Shown here piece by piece: positions 24,401 to 35,824 of a stretch of 64,000 bases of DNA (position 1 is its first letter; each line of letters begins with the position of its first letter). A program made the position numbers and the translations under genes. This DNA is from Liolophura sinensis (taxonomy: Eukaryota; Mollusca; Polyplacophora; Chitonida; Chitonidae). The stretch is from contig NC_088304.1 in assembly GCF_032854445.1 (NCBI RefSeq), positions 558,001 to 622,000 of the forward strand. Reading direction: 5' to 3'. The notes below the pieces were generated by a model, which was given only the letters and a program-made list of their open reading frames with translations, did not search any database and was not told the origin of the DNA.

Positions 24401-26424
24401 TCTGACCTTTCTGAAAATGGGATTAAAGCGTCGCTTACTTCTATTTACATCGGAATTTTTATCTGATCGTCAATTTAAGGTAAGAGTGGGGTCCACGCTC
24501 TCTGAATCTTATGAGCAGGAGATGGGTGTGCCTCAGGGCAGCGTTCTATCACCAACTCTGTTCAGCATAAAAATAAATAGCCTAGCAAAAACATTAACAT
24601 CTGGCACAGAGGGCTCTTTATACGTGGATGATTTCCTTATATGCTACCGAGCTAAAAATATGAATAACATCGAATAACAGTTGCAGCTTTGTCTCAGTAA
24701 GATCAAGAAATGGGCAACTGAAAACGGGTTTAGGTTTTCCACGTCTAAAACCGTCGGTATGCATTTTTGTTATAAACGGAAACTTCATCTTGACCGCAAG
24801 CTTAATTTTTGTGGTGAACAGGTTAAAATTTTTGGAGAAACAAAATTTATAGGTATAATATTTGATAGTGAGCTATGTTTATACCTCACATAAAAATTCT
24901 TAAATCTAAATGTACAAAGGCTCTGGATATAATTAAGGTCGTGTCTGGGAGCGATCGGGGTGCTGACCGATCTGTTTTATTAAATTTATATTGTTCTCTG
25001 GTAGATTGGACTATGGGTCCATCATTTACGGCTTCGCTAGGAAATCATATCTTAAAATGTTGGATCCGGTCCATCACCAAGGTCTGAGGGTCAGCTTTGG
25101 TGCTTTTCTTTACATCACAGATGTATAAAACTGAGCCTTCAATACACCACAAAACTTAAAGCACATCCAACAAACCATGCCTTCGACTGTGTTTTAAATT
25201 AATTATATGTAAACATATACTAAATGTCCTAACAAGATCCCTCCGTTCGGTGTTCGTGTTCGACACCATATTGTGGAAGCCGGTATCAAGCCTGAGGACA
25301 TATCTTTTCCGGACATTCCTCCATGGCTTCATCGACAACTTAAATTATTTGACCTACGACGATATAATAAATTAGATACAAACCCACTGATAAGTCAGCA
25401 AAATTTTGCTGAAATTAAGGCTAATTATCCGGATTATAAATTTATATATACTGACGGGTCGAAGGATGGGGACAAGGTTGCGGCTACAGATGTCAGGGCT
25501 ATACTCCTGGCCTGATCATCTGTTTCTTCTCGGCATGCCCAGAGAGCTGTTATACGCAGTGACTCGCTTGCTTTCCTTTTGGCAAATGAGAATGAAAAAT
25601 TTAAAAATCCGTTGATCCTTCACATTTTAGCCAAACATAGAAAACTAATTGAAAGAGGGAAAGATTTTATACTCTGTTGGATACCAAGTCATAGTTGGAT
25701 TCCATGGAAGCACATCCGCAGACAGGGAAGCGAAAGCTGCCCTCAGTAAACCCATATCTAAGATTAAAATTCCTTATACTGATTTTAAGTCGAATATTCT
25801 TAAGTATATTCGTCACCTTTGGCAGGGTGAGTGGGATTTGCAGGTCGATAACAAACTGAATGCTATTCATCCTGTCATTGGCTATAATTCTTATACTCTT
25901 GGCATGTCTCATAGGGACCAAGTCGTTCTAACAAGATGCATTGTTGGGCATTCTCATCTAACACACAATTTTATCCTGGATGGGAGCAGTGCTCCCTGGT
26001 GTGTTGGATGTAGTTCGCAATACGGCATCAAACATATCCTGGTAGACTGTGTACACTTTGCTCATATTCGGCAAAGATTCTACACGGTCAACTCTATATT
26101 TGACTTATTTGACAGCGTCACTTGCGATTGATTGATTACCTAAAATATATAGGTTTACATTATAAGATATAACTCCTTTTACATTATTTCTTGTTTATAT
26201 CTACACATTAGAAAGTTAAAAATGATTTGTGGTTTTCAAGTTTTAACGGAGGTTTAGTTATTTTAACGCGTTTTAAACATGTCTGTCCTTTTATTTGATT
26301 TATACCTTCACATTCTCTTCTTAAAAACCATATACTAATTCATAGTTTACAACATTTTTTTCGCCACGATATGGCTAAAAAATTGCCGATGTGGCGTAAA
26401 GCAACAATCATTCATTCATACATT
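21500..26424 (+). mobile_element. I-clade LINE, copy 3, nearly full length but chimeric
   Basis: The most complete copy. ORF1 begins with a conserved LSDTLDNAHDPWSAFIVLST segment (about 21650) and ends with CCHC knuckles (CFTCQKFGHGKGQC, CCRCGSEGHDGFDC, CCNCGGYHMTSSWDC at 22150-22330). Next come an AP-type endonuclease (22893-23498; IVMGDFNSHNPQW, YSAIDFTITDP, GSDHFPLIL), RT (23947-24680; LYVDDFLICYR), RNase H (25430-25740; YTDGSKDGD, then DREAKAA), a C-terminal domain to 26131, and a 3' UTR with a GATGTGGCGTAAAG motif and ATTC repeats. Within RT one block is deleted and another (FKVRVGSTLS to SPTLF) is present twice, at about 24300-24400 and 24470-24570, in two subfamily versions. Stops and frameshifts show it is not active. 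Confidence 0.88.
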
Positions 26425-28740
26425 TTAATATCGAGGAACTTAAAACAGCCACTGTAGACTCTCTTTGACATACTTAATGATATTTGGATAACTGGTAATT
26501 TTTCATCCTCATGGAGGGAGGCGTGTATTATCCCGGTTCCCAAATCGGGTAATAATTACCGTCCCATAGCTCTTACCAGCTGTATCTGTAGGACTGCGGA
26601 ACGGATGATAAATGACTTGTTACTTTCTAATATACAGTGTGGTTTTCGGCAAGGTAGATCTACTTTGAATCACCTTGTTCGATTCGAGACATTTGTTCGT
26701 GATTGTTTCATCATTAATGAACATGTGTTGTCGACATTTTTCGACCTTGGAAAGGCCTACGACATCACATGGAAATATGGTATTTTAAAAGACCTCGATA
26801 ATATGGGCCCTAAAGGCCTATTACCAATGTTTATGTCAGAATTTTTATCCGATCGTCAGTTTAAGGTACGGATGGGGTCCACTCTTTCAGACTCTTATGA
26901 GCAGGAAATGAGTGTACCTCAGGGCAGCATTCTATCGCCTACTTTATTCACCATACAAGTAAATAGTCTGTCTAAAACTATGACGTCTGGTATAGAGGGT
27001 TTTTTATACGTGGATGATTTCCATATCTTCCACCGTCCTAAAAATATGAATAACATCGAACGTCAGTTGCAGCTTTGTCTCAATAAGATAGAGAAATGGG
27101 CAACTGAAAACGGTTTTAGATTTTCAGCGTCTAAAACCGTCGGTATGCATTTTTGTAATAAACGGAAACTTCATCTTGACCAAGAGCTAAATTTTTGTGG
27201 TAAACAGATTACAATTGTTGAAGAAACAAACTTGTTAGCTATTTGTTAGGTATCTTTTATACCCTATACAAAAATGCTAAAAGCTAAATCTACAAAGGCT
27301 CTTGATATTGTTAAGGTCGTATCTAGCAGCGTTTGAGGTGCTGACCTATCAGCTTTACTTAATTTATATCGTACTCTGGTGAAGACTAAATTGGACTATG
27401 GGTCCATCATTTACGGCTCCGTAAGGAAGTCGTATATTAAAATGTTGGATCCTATTCATCACCAAGGTTTGAGGCTCAGCCTTGGTGCTTTTAGAACCTC
27501 ACCACTAGAGAGTTTGTACGTGGAGGCAAATGAGCCTTTTTTCTATAAGTGACGTATAAAACTGAGCCTTCAGTATGCTACAAAGCTTAAAGCACATCCA
27601 ACAAACCCTGCCTACGACTGTGTGTTTAATCCATCATATGTAGATAAATCTAATAAATGTCCCAATAAGATCCCTTCATTCGGTCTTCGTGTACGGGACC
27701 ATATTGTGGACGGTAACATCAAGCCACAGGAAATAGCTCCAATCTTTTCCTTAGTCACCTCCCTGGCTTCTTTCCACAACCTAAACTGATATTCGTTTTA
27801 TGTAAATATAATAAATCCAATACAAATCCTTTTATAATTCAGCAAGGTTTTGTTGAAATTAAGCCTAATTTTATGGATTATAAATTTATATACAAGGTAT
27901 ACAAGGTCTTCTCTTCATCTTCCATCTACTTCAATCTTCTCCGCAGAGGCCAGAGTTATACTTATGGCCTTACTATATGTTTCGTCTGGGCGTGCCCAGA
28001 AGGCAATGATGTGCAGTGACTCGCTGCGTTTTGGCAATACAGCATAATAAATTTAAAAATCCACTTATACTTGAAGTATTAGCCTTACACAGGAAACTAA
28101 TTAAGAAGTAGAGATATTATATTCTGTTGGATATCAAGCCATATTGGTATCCATGGAAACACAGTCGTAAACAGGGAGGCAAAGGCTGCCTTTAGTAAGC
28201 CAATTTCCCAAAATACACTCCCATACACTGACTTTCGTCCAAATACTCTTGTGTATATTCGCCGCCTTTGGCAGGGTGAATGGGACCTTATAAAGGTCCA
28301 TAATAAACTGCATGAAATTCACGGTGTCATTCGCTATAATTCTTGTACAAATGGTATGGCTCGAAACCAAATGGTTTTAACAGGGTAACGTATTAGCGAT
28401 CCTCGATTAACACTCAATTATATTCTCTATGGGAGCTGTGCTTCCGAGTGTGTTGGAAGTGATGCTCCATACGGCGTCAGACATGTCCTGGTGGACGCTA
28501 AGATTCCACACAATCAACACTATATATTATTTGTTTGACAGCATTGCTGACAATACTGTCGTTATGTATTTAAAGGCCATTGGTCAATATCATAAAATAT
28601 AGTATCATAAAATGATACTCATCCTATCGAAACCCTTTACTGGCTCCTGTTTTGAACTTGTTTTCGCCACGATACGGCTGGGAAATTGCCGATGTGGCTT
28701 TAAGCTATCACCATTCATTCATTCATTCACTCATTTAAAG
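26425..28740 (+). mobile_element. I-clade LINE, copy 4, 5'-truncated, abutting copy 3
   Basis: Begins at the start of the RT region right after the ATTC tail of copy 3. RT (26605-27249) is open for about 210 residues, with QCGFRQGRSTLNHLVRFE, FFDLGKAYD, MSVPQGSILSPTLF and LYVDDFHIF (catalytic aspartates kept). RNase H (27850-28200) and the C-terminal region are broken by frameshifts. It ends with GATGTGGCTTTAAG and four ATTC units (about 28705-28735). The head-to-tail arrangement suggests insertion into the tail of copy 3. Confidence 0.87.
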
Positions 28741-29250
28741 TGCCAGCTCAAAGATGACAAAGAGTTAAAGAAACAAAGCATAGGTAATTCCCACCATTGT
28801 GTTGAATCGGCCTATCAGATGAGCGTGGTAAAGTGGTACCGCAAATGAACAGAGCCGTGGCACTAACATCTGCCTATGTTGGTACTGACCCAATAGATAC
28901 AGTGAGATGCTGGGATAGTGTGAGAAAAGATGATGTGTCATTGTAAATTCATACAACAGTCTCATGGGTGGAGTTGGCGATTCGTTGATTTCAAAGTACA
29001 CATACCCCATGAAATCTAGAAGATGGTATGTCTACCTTTTCTGGCATACTGTCACCAGTGCGGTTATCCAAGCATTGCTCCTTTACCGCAGATATCGCAA
29101 ATTCCAAAGAAGGAACAAATGACTTAGTGAAAATTTCAAGCAACGGTTTCAACTGCGATTATCCTTGTACCCGTCCGAAAGAGAGGCAGGCCAAGTGGAG
29201 ATGCTGTAACAATCTATTCGCCAAAGTAAGTCAGGGTTGGTCATCCTGCG
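28741..29250. other. No recognised gene
   Basis: Only short open frames on both strands (28765-29010 minus, 29028-29297 plus), none with a recognised domain. Confidence 0.45.
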
Positions 29251-29461
29251 GTGGATTAAGTAACAGTATTATCGTTAATAGGGATTACATTTTATGAATA
29301 TAGAACAGATTCTAGTGCTGAAATTTTCGTTAATAGGGATTACACTTTCTGAATATAGCACAGATTCTAGTGCTGAAATTTTCGGTAATAGGGATTACAC
29401 TTTCTGAATATAGCACAGATTCTAGTGCTGAAATTTACGATAATACTGTTACTTAATCCAC
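29251..29461. mobile_element. MITE-like element: perfect 25-bp inverted repeats around a 55-bp tandem repeat
   Basis: 29251-29275 and 29437-29461 are exact reverse complements over 25 bp (starting GTGGATTAAGTAACAG). Between them a 55-bp unit starts at 29273, 29328 and 29383, each with TAATAGGGATTACA and CAGATTCTAGTGCTGAAAT. No clear target-site duplication is visible. A further inverted unit lies at 29716-29780. Confidence 0.75.
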
Positions 29462-29594
29462 TTTCCAAATGACATCTATACCTATCTGATATATTCACCT
29501 AAGGGAGTGACGTCATTTGTGATCATCAGAGGGGTAATGCATGTTCGCTGTAAAGTCTACCGGTTAACTACCTTCTGTGGAAGAAGTGGAAGGC

Positions 29595-29785
29595 CTGTTG
29601 GTCGAGTGGTCGAGTGGTCTAGACGGTTGAGATCTATTGCTGGCGATTTGGTGCCTTACTCTGAGGCCGCTGGTTCGAAACCCGTAGTGGTCTCAGTGAA
29701 CGTAGTGGTCTCAGTGAAATTTCAGCAATAGAATCTGTACTATATTCGGAGAGTGTAATCCATCTTAATGATAATACTGATACAT
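29595..29785 (+). mobile_element. tRNA-like SINE head followed by an inverted 55-bp unit
   Basis: 29595-29700 resembles a class II (Leu/Ser) tRNA: GGTCGAGTGGTCTAGACGG as the A box region and CTGGTTCGAAACCCG as the B box, with a long arm between. The acceptor ends do not pair well, so it is more likely a SINE head than a tRNA gene. 29716-29780 is the reverse complement of the 55-bp unit found at 29273-29445 (AGAATCTGTACTATATTCGG). Confidence 0.5.
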
Positions 29786-30923
29786 TGAGCACTTTGAAGC
29801 TTACGAGTTGTGCCCCCATCTATTCTACCTCCATAGGCCTATTTACATGGAGCGTCCGTATTGGTTGGTGGGCTGGTAGGGCCTATACGAATGTATAGAT
29901 TTGAGGAAAAACTGGCTTTTTATATCGAATAGATGGGGCTGGTAAATGTTAGGTTTTAATTTTGCTGCTGTGCGTAAGCCGTTTATCAAAGTTCAGCCTC
30001 TCAAAAACGAAACCGAGATAAAATTTCAAACTGCGTGCGAAGTTTGCTTGCCTTGAAATGAGCTGAAGTAATGGCGCCACCTAACGTCAGGGAAGGGAAA
30101 CAGCCTGACTGCGTGCACTAACAGTCAATTTCACTGCGCTTATGACTAGCGTCATGTTAGATTTCAAACGCTCCTAGGCTTGCAGAAATTGCCTTCTTAA
30201 ATCTAATCAGACTTCCGCACAAGAGAGATAGCTAGTAAGGCGAATTAAACCTCCTTGCAGCGCATGCACCTCTCTCTACGTTCACTGCGCGGTAAAAGCC
30301 TGTATATAGCATGGCGCGAATAAGTTGCTTCGCGGAACATTGGAGATGTTAACATTGAGTATGTCAAATTTTAAATATTTCTTTCAAAGAAAAAAAAACA
30401 ACACAAGCTGAATTTATGAAATATAACAAGATATTGATTTCTTTTTTAAGTCGTCAACAGACCAAATACCGGCCCGCCCAGACGAGTGGTCCAACATCCA
30501 CTTTTTTGTAGCAGCTATGTTCTGTGTAGATAGTTACGCTTTTAGAAGTAACCCAACATGGCTGCACCCATGATTTGGTACCGGTAGTCCTTAGTGACTT
30601 CAGAAAGTTTTTGGAGGTTTACAAGAAACTAATGCTTTACTCTCCGCCTTTTCCTCACAAAAAAACGAAGACGCATATTTTTTTAGCATGTCTGCGTTTC
30701 AGCGGAGTTTTGTTTTCACGGTGTGCAGTGATCTGTGAAGATTTCCTGCTGTACAACAACTACGTACGGATGCCAACATTTTCGACTGATAGCATAACGC
30801 AGGTAGATTCTAGGGGAATCACTCCTGTATTAAAGGATTTTAACGTTGTAATTGTTTTAACCGTCAGTTCGTTTTAAGAAACCGAAAGTAAAGAAGATCA
30901 GTCAAGTGTGTTCTCGATCGAAG
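29786..30923. other. Upstream region of the neuferricin gene
   Basis: No coding feature was recognised. It should hold the promoter and 5' UTR of the neuferricin gene. No clear TATA box was seen. An open stretch at 30575-30877 has no recognised domain and ends before the start codon at 30924. Confidence 0.4.
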
Positions 30924-33900
30924 ATGAGTCTTCGTTTGCTGTTCGTTACAGCAACTCTGGTAGGAGTTTGTGCTGTTCTTTTCACAGCAGATTTCTTTAC
31001 CAGTCATAGGGCGTATTTATACAAACTTATACAAGGACTGTCAGTTGATCTATGGGGCCTGTGGGCCACATCTCTTCATACAATTATGCCTTCGTCAAAA
31101 GAATTAATTTTAACCCCCGAGGAGTTGTCCAAGTATGACGGCATGAAAGGCAGTAAGGGTCTTTACTTGGCCATTCTCGGCAGAGTGTTTGATGTTTCTA
31201 AAGGGAGAAAACACTATGGTCCAGGAGGAGGGTATCATTTTTTCACAGGTAATTACAAACCTAATGTGGTTGCCAAAAAATGTTACAAACATGTAGATTC
31301 TAGTGGCGCAAATTGAGATTACCGTATTATAAAATGGATTTACAAGATTTCTTGTTTTGTGAAATAGAAAAAAAGATGATTACTACCTTCAAGTGTCAAC
31401 TTCAGCATTACATATTTTCAAGGCAGAACATGAGGGGTAAAGATGTTAATAAGATAATGGCCAGTTACCTCCTAGAAAGAATTTTCGTTATCTGTCAAGT
31501 ATCTGTCCAAGTATGACGGCATGAAAGGCAGTAAGGGTCTTTACTTGGCCATTCTCGGCAGAGTGTTTGATGTTTCTAAAGGGAGAAAACACTATGGTCC
31601 AGGAGGAGGGTATCATTTTTTCACAGGTAATTACAAACCTAATGTGGTTGCCAAAAAATGTTACAAACATGTAGATTCTAGTGGCGCAAATTGAGATTAC
31701 CGTATTATAAAATGGATTTACAAGATTTCTTGTTTTGTGAAATAGAAAAAAAGATGATTACTACCTTCAAGTGTCAACTTCAGCATTACATATTTTCAAG
31801 GCAGAACATGAGGGGTAAAGATGTTAATAAGATAATGGCCAGTTACCTCCTAGAAAGAATTTTCGTTATCTGTCATTAATATGTGTAGAGGGGCTGCGCG
31901 TGACGTCTTCACCTTGGCAGAATAATAGCCAGGTAGCCATATTGGAGTCCATTTAACATGGGCTGCTATAGCTACAGTATTCCAATATGGCTACCAGGAG
32001 TAGGTTATGCAAACCATCAAAATTGTAAAATGCATGAATGTGATGGTAAGATTTGAAAAAGAAGAATTTAGAAAAGTAAGAATACAACAATTTTTTTGTG
32101 ATAGAAGAATATTTACTTAATTGAAAGTTGTTTTAAGCCATACTCAAGAATATTTCACTTGTACGACGGCGACCACCGTTATGGTGGGAGGAAACCGGGC
32201 AGAGTCTCTGGGGAAACCCACAAGCATTCACTGGTTAGATAGCCAGCATTAGCTGGACATGAAGTCACAGCGACAGCATTGGTGAGAGACCCAAGGGTCA
32301 TTGTGCCACGTTGGTACCTACCACCTCTGCCACCGGCCCAGATAGTACAGTTGGTAGAGCGTCCGCTTCGGGACCGGTAGATCCAGGATCAATCCTTGAT
32401 CGAGTCACACCTAAGACTTTAAAAGAGGAAGTTGTAACTTCCTCACTTGGCGTTCAGCATGAAGGGGATAGTGCAACGACTTGTTGACTCATATCAGTAT
32501 AATGGCTTGGGCGGGGCGGCTTACTTGCCTTCGGTAAGTCGTCTCAGTGAAGCAGCACTAAATAAAAGAGCGGTGGAAATCCGTCCTGCAACAAGGAGGC
32601 ACATTACACGTACGTGCACCCTAATGATTCCTTCGTCGTCATATGACTGAAAAATTGTTGAGTACAACGTTAAACCCCAAGCACTCACTCACTCACCACC
32701 TCTGCCAGAGAGGCCCCAGATAAAAAAAAGTATGATGGTCGGGAAACACCAAGGTTTGACAATAGATGTATTAATGTTAATGAAAAGACTGAATTAAACA
32801 TCTATATTAGAAATGTTATTGTTCTGCTTTTCAGGCAGAGATGCCAGCCGAGCGTTCGTCACTGGAAACTTCAAACCTGATGGTCTAACAGACGATGTCA
32901 GCAAATTAACTCCACAGGATATCCTGGGCCTGGAAGAGTGGATACAGTTCTATGAAAAAGATTACAAATATGTTGGTAAGTGCAAAGTGCCTTGTCAGCA
33001 AAACTATAGCAGTGGATCATATATGTAGTAGTTATGAACTTCACGCTGCATGCAACAGTGAAATCCTGTTTCTTCTTGTATACAGTCATAGATAAACCTC
33101 TAGAGATAGTGTTTTGTTCCTTTTATGCATTGCTTAAATAGAAGAGAAGAACACAAGGACTGTCATTAAAATTTTACTATGTTTTGTGTTTACTGGATAT
33201 GTACCAGTATAGCTTTAATCTTCAAGATGACTTTCCAGAGATATCAAGAACTGTGAATGGGAAAGAGAAATTTATTCACTGCTCCTTGACACAGAAGTGA
33301 AGAAACAGATGAACAAAACTAAACAGATGTAAATTGTGTAGATCACATGTATTTCAGATGTATAAATATGCTCACCTCAATGATGTGTGTAAAGAAACTG
33401 GGTGGTTTAAATTCCCATGTGCAGATGTATGGTAATTATTTCTTCTTGCTGTTGACAGGAAAAGTTTCTGGAAGGTTTTACACAAAGGACGGGAAGCCAA
33501 CCAAAGCCTGGCTGAATTATGAAGCTGATCTGAAGCATGCAAAGAAGATGAAGAGTAAGGAAGAGGCGGACTCTGCGCGCTTCCCTCCCTGTAACTCGGA
33601 GTGGAAACAGGATGTTGGGGGAAGGGTATGGTGCTCTAAAATGAGGTAATAATCCAATGAGTTAATCTAAGTCTTTTTCTTATTTTACATTTTTTCTTTA
33701 TAGTTTTGCAGTTTTTGTATTAAAGCCAGGTCAAGCTTGGGTACCTACATTTCCAGATTAAAGAGCTATGTGAGTGGATAACAGTGTGTAACATTCTGTC
33801 TAAACTGGTAAAATATGTTTGATTTCAAGGTGACCTAAAGATATCGTAATGTAGTCATGTGTTGATTTCAAGTAAATTTTAGTTTTTTGTTAATAATTAA

Positions 33901-35824
33901 CTTCCAGCATGATTTATTTATTTATTTTTTTTGTGTGTGTTTTATGCCATAATCAAGAATATTTGACTTCTATGAAGACGGCCAGCATTATACCGCGTGG
34001 AAACCAGGTAGAGCCTGGGGAAAACCCATGACCATCCACAGGTTGTTTTTCTGTATGAGTGCTTTCCATATACCTATTTCTATATGTAGTTCTGTTGTAT
34101 AGAGTAATATTATTCTCTAGAGTAGTGTTCCTGCACTCAGGAAAAGGCAAAAATTTACATTAGTGTTGTATTCATACAGTGCAGCTTTTGGGAATGTTGT
34201 AGGGCTGGTGCATAGCTCATGCAATGCAGCTTTTGGGAATGCGTACAACTGGTGCATAGCTCATGCAGTGCAGCTTTTGGGAATGTGTGCAACTGGTGCA
34301 TAGCTCTTACAATGCAGCTTTTGGGAATGTGTACAACTGGTGCATAGCTCTTACAATGCAGCTTTTGGGAATGTGTACAACTGGTGCATAGCTCTTACAA
34401 TGCAGCTTTTGGGAATGTGTACAACTGGTGCATAGCTCTTACAATGCAGCTTTTGGGAATGTTGTAGGGCTGGTGCATAGCTCATGCAATGCAGCTTTTG
34501 GGAATGCGTACAACTGGTGCATAGCTCATGCAATGCAGCTTTTGGGAATGTGTACAACTGGTGCATAGCTCTTACAATGCAGCTTTTGGGAATGTGTACA
34601 ACTGGTGCATAGCTCATGCAATGCAGCTTTTGAGAATGTGTACAACTGGTGCATAGCTTATGCAATGCAGCTTTTGGGAATGTATACAACTGGTGCATAG
34701 CTCATGCAATGCAGCTTTTGGGAATGTATACAACTGGTGCATAGCTCATGCAATGCAGCTTTTGAGAATGTGTACAACTGGTGCATAGCTCATGCAATGC
34801 AGCTTTTGGGAATGTATACAACTGGTGCATAGCTCATGCAATGCAGCTTTTGAGAATGTGTACAACTGGTGCATAGCTCATGCAATGCAGCTTTTGGGAA
34901 TGTGTACAACTGGTGCATAGCTCATGCAATCAAAATACAAACTGCTCTGGGAGACACATGTGCGGTATGCTGTGCAGAGAACCCAGTACTTTTAAGACCA
35001 CAGACTAACCTGGTGTTGACTGCTGTGGAGAGATGTTCAAATTCATCTAGCGCTGACATTTCTACAGCTTAGGGATTATCTTGCTAAAGGTCAGTGGTTT
35101 ACCCCTGCCAATCGGTTCGCTCCACATGTAATAATGACTAATGGGTACAGCATTTGCCTGGAAGGAGGAAGGCCAAGGATCAAACCTGGGTAGGGCCATA
35201 CCCAAGACTTTAAAAATGGCACTTGTTGTTGCCCCAATTGCTCGCTCAACAAAGAGCAGGCAAGAGCAAGGAAACACGACTGGGTGGCCCAGCCCAGTTT
35301 CAGTATAATGTGGCGGGGTGGGGTGTCATGTCTGGTGCCTTGGGCATGATCCATTATTGGCAACCGCATGGACTCGCCCTGTTGCAAGAGAGCACAGTAT
35401 AGGTACAGAAATCTAATGACTCCTCATCAACTAAAAAATTGTTAAGTATGATGTAAAAACTCAAGTATACATACATACATATTAACAGCACTGTCATTAT
35501 GAAGAAGATAGCAGAACCTTATTTGTCTGGTGAATGCTTTGTTCTCCAAGTACATGCAAATGTAATACAAGAATGGCTATTATACTCTTTTTCATGTTCT
35601 GTTACAGTGGTGGAATTTCACGAGACTGGGTAGGTGTACCACGGATGTATCATCAGCCAGGAAAGAACAACGCACGCTGCGCCTGCGTCCGGAACACAGG
35701 CCCCCCTTCTGATGCCAAGCCTAACTCTGCTCACAGTAACCGTGGAGACCTAGACAACCCAAACATGAAAGAATATGCAAATTGCCGAGTGGACTCTGAA
35801 TCCTGTCCCATAGCTGACAACTAA
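30924..35824 (+). CDS. CYB5D2: Neuferricin-like haem-binding protein (CYB5D2 family), four exons
   Basis: Exons 30924-31248, 32835-32975, 33459-33645 and 35608-35824 join in phase into 289 residues (human protein 264). Splice sites are ACAG/GT, TTTTCAG/GC, G/GTAAGT, GACAG/GA, AG/GTAATA and TTACAG/TG. The ATG fits a hydrophobic N-terminus ([20 protein letters not shown]), a signal or membrane anchor. The cytochrome b5-like domain of the MAPR type spans about residues 60-150: [52 protein letters not shown]. The C-terminal part has [33 protein letters not shown] and a Cys-rich end, as in neuferricin. In mammals the protein is linked to neuronal differentiation; that role is not tested here. Part of exon 1 is duplicated in intron 1; intron 3 holds a minisatellite. 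Confidence 0.93.
31126..31875 (+). repeat. Perfect tandem duplication across the end of neuferricin exon 1
   Basis: 31126-31497 and 31504-31875 are identical by eye over 372 bp, with period 378 and a 6-bp joint. Each copy contains the last 123 bp of exon 1 with its donor site (31249 and 31627) and 249 bp of intron. The joint has CTGTC microhomology. The second copy has no obvious acceptor in front of it, so it should be spliced out with the intron. Identity this complete means a very recent event or an assembly error. Confidence 0.95.
31932..31995. repeat. Inverted repeat in neuferricin intron 1
   Basis: GGTAGCCATATTGGA at 31932-31946 is exactly complementary to 31981-31995, with a 34-nt loop. 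It lies 57 bp beyond the tandem duplication. Confidence 0.8.
32138..32725 (-). mobile_element. SINE family A split by a later SINE
   Basis: A minus-strand copy of the tRNA-derived family (AATATTTCACTTGTACGACG, GGTGGGAGGAAACCGGGCAG) runs from the tail at 32138 to the tRNA end (CCAGAGAGGCCCC) at about 32716. It is interrupted at 32333-32695 by SINE family B. It lies in neuferricin intron 1. Confidence 0.88.
32333..32695 (+). mobile_element. SINE family B, full length, with 12-bp target duplication
   Basis: The tRNA head is CCGGCCCAGATAGTACAGTT with GGATCAATCCTTGATCG as B box region. The body has TTGGCGTTCAGCATGAAGG, and the tail has TTGTTGAGTACAACGTTAAA then CACTCACTCA. The 12-bp sequence CCACCTCTGCCA flanks it exactly (32321-32332 and 32696-32707), proving insertion into the family A SINE. 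Confidence 0.92.
33905..34045 (-). mobile_element. SINE family A fragment in neuferricin intron 3
   Basis: Tail-side half only: TTTATTTATTTATTT, TTTTATGCCATAATCAAGAA, GGAAACCAGGTAGAGCCTGG and ACCATCCACAGGTTG. Confidence 0.8.
34180..34930. repeat. 44-bp minisatellite in neuferricin intron 3
   Basis: About 17 units of exactly 44 bp, each with TGCAGCTTTTGGGAATGTGT, ACAACTGGTGCATAGCTC and ATGCAA or TTACAA. Variant units (GTTGTAGGGCTGG at about 34196 and 34461) recur, which suggests block duplication. A minus-strand frame of 115 codons runs through it but cycles through all three frames of the unit, so it is not a gene. Confidence 0.92.
35070..35480 (+). mobile_element. SINE family B, diverged
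   Basis: Body motifs GGATCAAACCTGGGTAGGGC, GGCCCAGCCCAGTTTCAGTA, GGGGTGGGGTGTCATGTC and tail AAAAAATTGTTAAGTATGAT, ending in CATA repeats at 35462-35479. The tRNA head is weak. It lies just upstream of neuferricin exon 4. Confidence 0.8.

Noticed and set aside
31691-31879. A second small gene in neuferricin intron 1
   Set aside because: It is the intron part of the tandem duplication and is identical to 31313-31501.
32333-32420. tRNA gene (also at 37293 and 29595)
   Set aside because: A and B boxes are present, but acceptor stems do not pair and the sequences continue into SINE bodies, so they are SINE heads.
34351-34698. A 115-codon repetitive minus-strand frame ([13 protein letters not shown])
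   Set aside because: It is the 44-bp minisatellite read through all three phases; there is no start context, splice site or conservation.
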